Origin: Ruminococcaceae bacterium UBA6353 | GTDB lineage: Bacteria; Bacillota; Clostridia; Oscillospirales; Acutalibacteraceae | NCBI GenBank assembly: GCA_002437905.1 | Contig: DJRT01000011.1 | Span: 90,477 to 98,388, forward strand | Direction: 5' to 3' | Length of the DNA stretch: 7,912 nt | Shown here: piece by piece, positions 6,521 to 7,912 of the stretch | How positions within the stretch are numbered: position 1 is the stretch's first letter | Layout: the number at the start of each line of letters is the position of its first letter | Position numbers and translations under genes: made by a program | The notes under the pieces: model-generated | Told to the model about the DNA's origin: nothing | Database searches by the model: none | The model's input: only the letters and a program-made list of their open reading frames with translations

Positions 6521-7636
6521 TTAGAGGCCAACCACATTTAATTTGTTCATATTGGATCGTTTCAGCTCCATGGAAGAATGAACATACCGTTCCAGTGTAA
6601 TCGTAGTGGTAGAATGTCCTAACACTTCGGAAAGAGATTTTATTTCAAAACCAACTTCCACTGCGCGGGTTGCGAATGTGTGCCGAAGCGTATGTGCGTG
6701 AATACCCTCCAGCCCGCATGCATGAGTGTACTTCTCAATGCGATATTGTAATGTCCGCGGCTCCATATAGTCAGTCGTTCCCGTCAGTACATATGCCCCC
6801 ATATTACCGGGATCCATTTGTTTGCAGAGATCTGCCAAATAGCTTATCATCGGGATCGTTCTCGCTGAGGTGTCGCTTTTGGGCTCACCGATCACAATCC
6901 TTGTACGGGTTTCTCCTTGCATATCCGTATCGTGAAGTCTTTGCAATGTTGCGGCAATCTTGATGGTCTGTTCGCGAATGTTAATGTTACACCATTGCAA
7001 TGCACAGAGTTCTCCTATGCGCACACCGGTGGACAATGCTAATAGAAGTCCGAATTTGCAGCTATCCATATCTGTCAATAGATAACTCATAAATCGGTTC
7101 TGCTCATCCCGTGATAATACGCGCATTTCCTTTCGGCTCTCTTTGGGGTAATTGATTTCGATTACCGGGAAGGTCCCCGGAAACAAAGTCGCCGTGTATT
7201 TCAAAACGCTGTGCAGCACCACCAGAATGTCGTGGACAGTTTTTACAGCCAATCCATCATCAAAAAGTAACTCGTGAGTAAAATCATCGATAACACCTGT
7301 GCTGATGCCAAGCGGAAAGCATCCGCCAAGCTTTGGCTTGATATGCTTTTCAAGCACTGTGCTATATTTGATGTATGTGGATTCGCGGATTTTTCCTTTT
7401 TTCAGGCGAAGCCATTCGTTGCAGTAATAAGTAAATCGGTGCTTTGCCGTATTGGTTGGAACGGCCTTTCCATTCACAAGTGCGGCTTTATACTTCGTAA
7501 CCTTTTCCTTCGCTTCACGGTATGTTTTTCCGTAGCAAAAGCCATATTTGATTTTTCCAGAAAGCTCGTACCCTTTGATATAGCGTGCCTCCCATCGACC
7601 ATCCTTCCTGTGGAAAATGTTTTCTCCTTTTGCCAT
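6521..7636 (-). CDS. Tyrosine recombinase (integrase/invertase family)
   Basis: This 371-residue protein is a complete phage-integrase-family recombinase. Residues 1-55 (KDGRWEARYIKGYELSGKIKYGFCYGKTYREA) resemble the three-stranded arm-binding domain of Tn916-like integrases. Residues 66-155 form the helical core-binding domain. Residues 172-365 are catalytic, with Arg206 (GVRIGEL), Lys253 (EPKSDTSART), His315 and Arg318 (HTLRH), His341 (LGHS) and the nucleophile Tyr351 (ERYVH) all present, so it should be active. The ATG at 7636 is preceded 7 nt upstream by GGAGGT. The gene sits wholly inside a pair of 15-bp inverted repeats next to an outward promoter, which suggests it inverts its own segment, whereas the family more often integrates and excises elements. 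It converges with the signal peptidase gene on a shared terminator. It might instead be the integrase of an element extending to the right. Confidence 0.93.
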   Translation of the reverse strand: MAKGENIFHRKDGRWEARYIKGYELSGKIKYGFCYGKTYREAKEKVTKYKAALVNGKAVPTNTAKHRFTYYCNEWLRLKKGKIRESTYIKYSTVLEKHIKPKLGGCFPLGISTGVIDDFTHELLFDDGLAVKTVHDILVVLHSVLKYTATLFPGTFPVIEINYPKESRKEMRVLSRDEQNRFMSYLLTDMDSCKFGLLLALSTGVRIGELCALQWCNINIREQTIKIAATLQRLHDTDMQGETRTRIVIGEPKSDTSARTIPMISYLADLCKQMDPGNMGAYVLTGTTDYMEPRTLQYRIEKYTHACGLEGIHAHTLRHTFATRAVEVGFEIKSLSEVLGHSTTTITLERYVHSSMELKRSNMNKLNVVGL

Positions 7637-7640
7637 TTTA

Positions 7641-7655
7641 ATTACCTCCGGTAAT
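7641..7655 (-). promoter_or_regulatory. Ribosome-binding site of the recombinase inside a small hairpin
   Basis: In mRNA sense the sequence is ATTACCGGAGGTAAT: ATTACC and GGTAAT are inverted repeats around GGA, so part of the Shine-Dalgarno GGAGGT is in a stem. The ATG follows 4 nt after the dyad. This could limit translation of the recombinase, or the DNA dyad could be a repressor site. Confidence 0.5.
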
Positions 7656-7662
7656 ATTTTTT

Positions 7663-7678
7663 CACCCGCAAATGGGTG
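7663..7678 (-). promoter_or_regulatory. Hairpin at the predicted 5' end of the recombinase transcript
   Basis: CACCC (7663-7667) and GGGTG (7674-7678) form a 5-bp inverted repeat with a 6-base loop. It begins almost exactly at the transcription start expected from the -10-like box at 7686-7691. It could stabilise the mRNA or bind a regulator. Confidence 0.4.
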
Positions 7679-7685
7679 TACCTAT

Positions 7686-7691
7686 ATTGTA
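7686..7691 (-). promoter_or_regulatory. Possible -10 box of the recombinase promoter
   Basis: On the minus strand this reads TACAAT, about 50 nt before the recombinase ATG, giving a start near 7678-7679. No good -35 is found at 16-18 bp (AGGAAT at best), so the promoter would be weak or dependent on an activator. Confidence 0.4.
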
Positions 7692-7713
7692 GCGGATATC
7701 TGTAACAGATTCC

Positions 7714-7733
7714 TGACTGCGTATTTGACTGCG
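7714..7733 (+). repeat. Direct repeat TGACTGCG x2, 12-bp period, upstream of the recombinase promoter
   Basis: TGACTGCG occurs at 7714-7721 and 7726-7733, one step of 12 bp apart, just upstream of the recombinase -10. Related TTGACTGC is at 6508-6515. These are candidate arm-type recombinase sites or activator/repressor half-sites. The rest of 7734-7835 shows nothing clear; a TTGACA at 7758-7763 has no matching -10. Confidence 0.45.
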
Positions 7734-7835
7734 CTGACCTCGCCCAAAGAGCTGAAATTGACACGAATTGGAACGCGATGATTCCTTCTAAGTTGGTTTA
7801 TTCTCTAAAAACATCCCCAAATTTCGCGTTTCCTA

Positions 7836-7864
7836 TTGATTTTCCGACAGATGCGTGTTATAAT
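7836..7864 (+). promoter_or_regulatory. Strong outward-facing promoter next to the right inverted repeat
   Basis: TTGATT (7836-7841), exactly 17 bp, then TATAAT (7859-7864), preceded by TG at 7856-7857 (extended -10). Start predicted near 7871, about 27 nt before the right repeat, so the transcript crosses the repeat and leaves the window to the right. No gene inside the segment lies downstream in this direction. Confidence 0.85.
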
Positions 7865-7897
7865 ACTTGCGTTTATAGAGTTTGAATTGCACTCGTG

Positions 7898-7912
7898 GAG
7901 TGACATACTCTA
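7898..7912 (-). repeat. Right inverted repeat / candidate crossover site (reaches window end)
   Basis: GAGTGACATACTCTA is the exact reverse complement of the left repeat at 6422-6436. GAGT/ACTC half-sites surround GACAT, the opposite spacer orientation to the left copy. A further dyad, CACTC-GTG-GAGTG (7890-7902), overlaps its inner edge. The window ends at its last base, so it may be longer. Confidence 0.75.

Larger units (their letters stand above)
6422..7912. mobile_element. Candidate invertible promoter segment carrying its own tyrosine recombinase
   Basis: An exact 15-bp inverted repeat bounds this 1.49-kb segment. Inside are one complete tyrosine recombinase gene (minus strand) and, next to the right repeat, a strong promoter pointing outward. 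Inverted rather than direct crossover sites predict inversion, not excision. A promoter inside such a segment would switch outside genes on and off. The right flank is not visible, so the target gene and the full repeat length are unknown. An alternative is the end of an integrated element whose repeats are fortuitous or serve another purpose. Confidence 0.6.

Noticed and set aside
7274..7654. Plus-strand 126-codon open frame opposite the recombinase 5' end
   Set aside because: It is antisense to the well-supported recombinase domain and has no recognisable domain or clear ribosome site.
6422..7912. Segment as a classical insertion sequence with terminal inverted repeats
   Set aside because: There is no DDE transposase and no target-site duplication can be tested; the encoded enzyme is a tyrosine recombinase, for which inverted sites mean inversion.
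1..7912. CRISPR array
   Set aside because: No short direct repeats with regular unique spacers were found; the only regular repeats are coding CnaB units.

Overview
The window looks like accessory DNA from a Gram-positive Clostridia-type gut bacterium (Oscillospiraceae or Lachnospiraceae-like). This is inferred from three things: a giant CnaB/SpaA-repeat surface protein with a C-terminal sortase signal, strong GGAGG ribosome sites, and a DUF3268 plus sigma-factor gene pair of the sort I associate with Firmicutes integrative conjugative elements. No taxonomic marker gene is present, so the assignment is tentative.

Layout. (1) Positions 1-3965 hold the C-terminal 1320 residues of a surface protein whose start lies left of the window: about twelve CnaB-like domains, including three tandem 96-residue units, then SPKTG, a membrane helix and a KKK tail. 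(2) 3982-4509 encodes a small secreted, membrane-anchored protein, almost certainly co-transcribed with it. (3) 4510-4879 has no gene, but carries a near-consensus promoter, a roughly 230-nt structured leader and a terminator-like hairpin just before the next ribosome site. (4) 4880-5886 is a two-gene operon with a 4-base ATGA overlap: a DUF3268 zinc-finger protein and a small sigma-70-like factor, closed by a perfect 13-bp terminator. (5) 5947-6351 encodes a compact signal peptidase I, ending at a bidirectional terminator (6367-6420).

(6) The most notable part is 6422-7912. A complete tyrosine recombinase gene (minus strand, 6521-7636) and a divergent, outward-facing promoter (TTGATT, 17 bp, TATAAT with extended -10, at 7836-7864) lie between two exact 15-bp inverted repeats, TAGAGTATGTCACTC at 6422-6436 and its reverse complement at 7898-7912. 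Each repeat has GAGT/ACTC half-sites around a 5-bp asymmetric spacer, the layout of a tyrosine-recombinase crossover site. The simplest reading is a self-contained phase switch: a recombinase gene and a promoter that invert together. In the orientation seen, the promoter fires rightward out of the window into an unseen gene. After inversion it would fire leftward into the bidirectional terminator that sits 8 bp outside the left repeat. The recombinase gene also has a Shine-Dalgarno buried in a small hairpin and TGACTGC repeats that could be arm-type binding sites.

Together the left genes suggest export and cell-surface display of a multi-domain adhesin, with regulatory genes (sigma factor, structured leader) and an on/off DNA switch next to them. 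The functional link between the blocks is inference. The target of the switch is not in the window.
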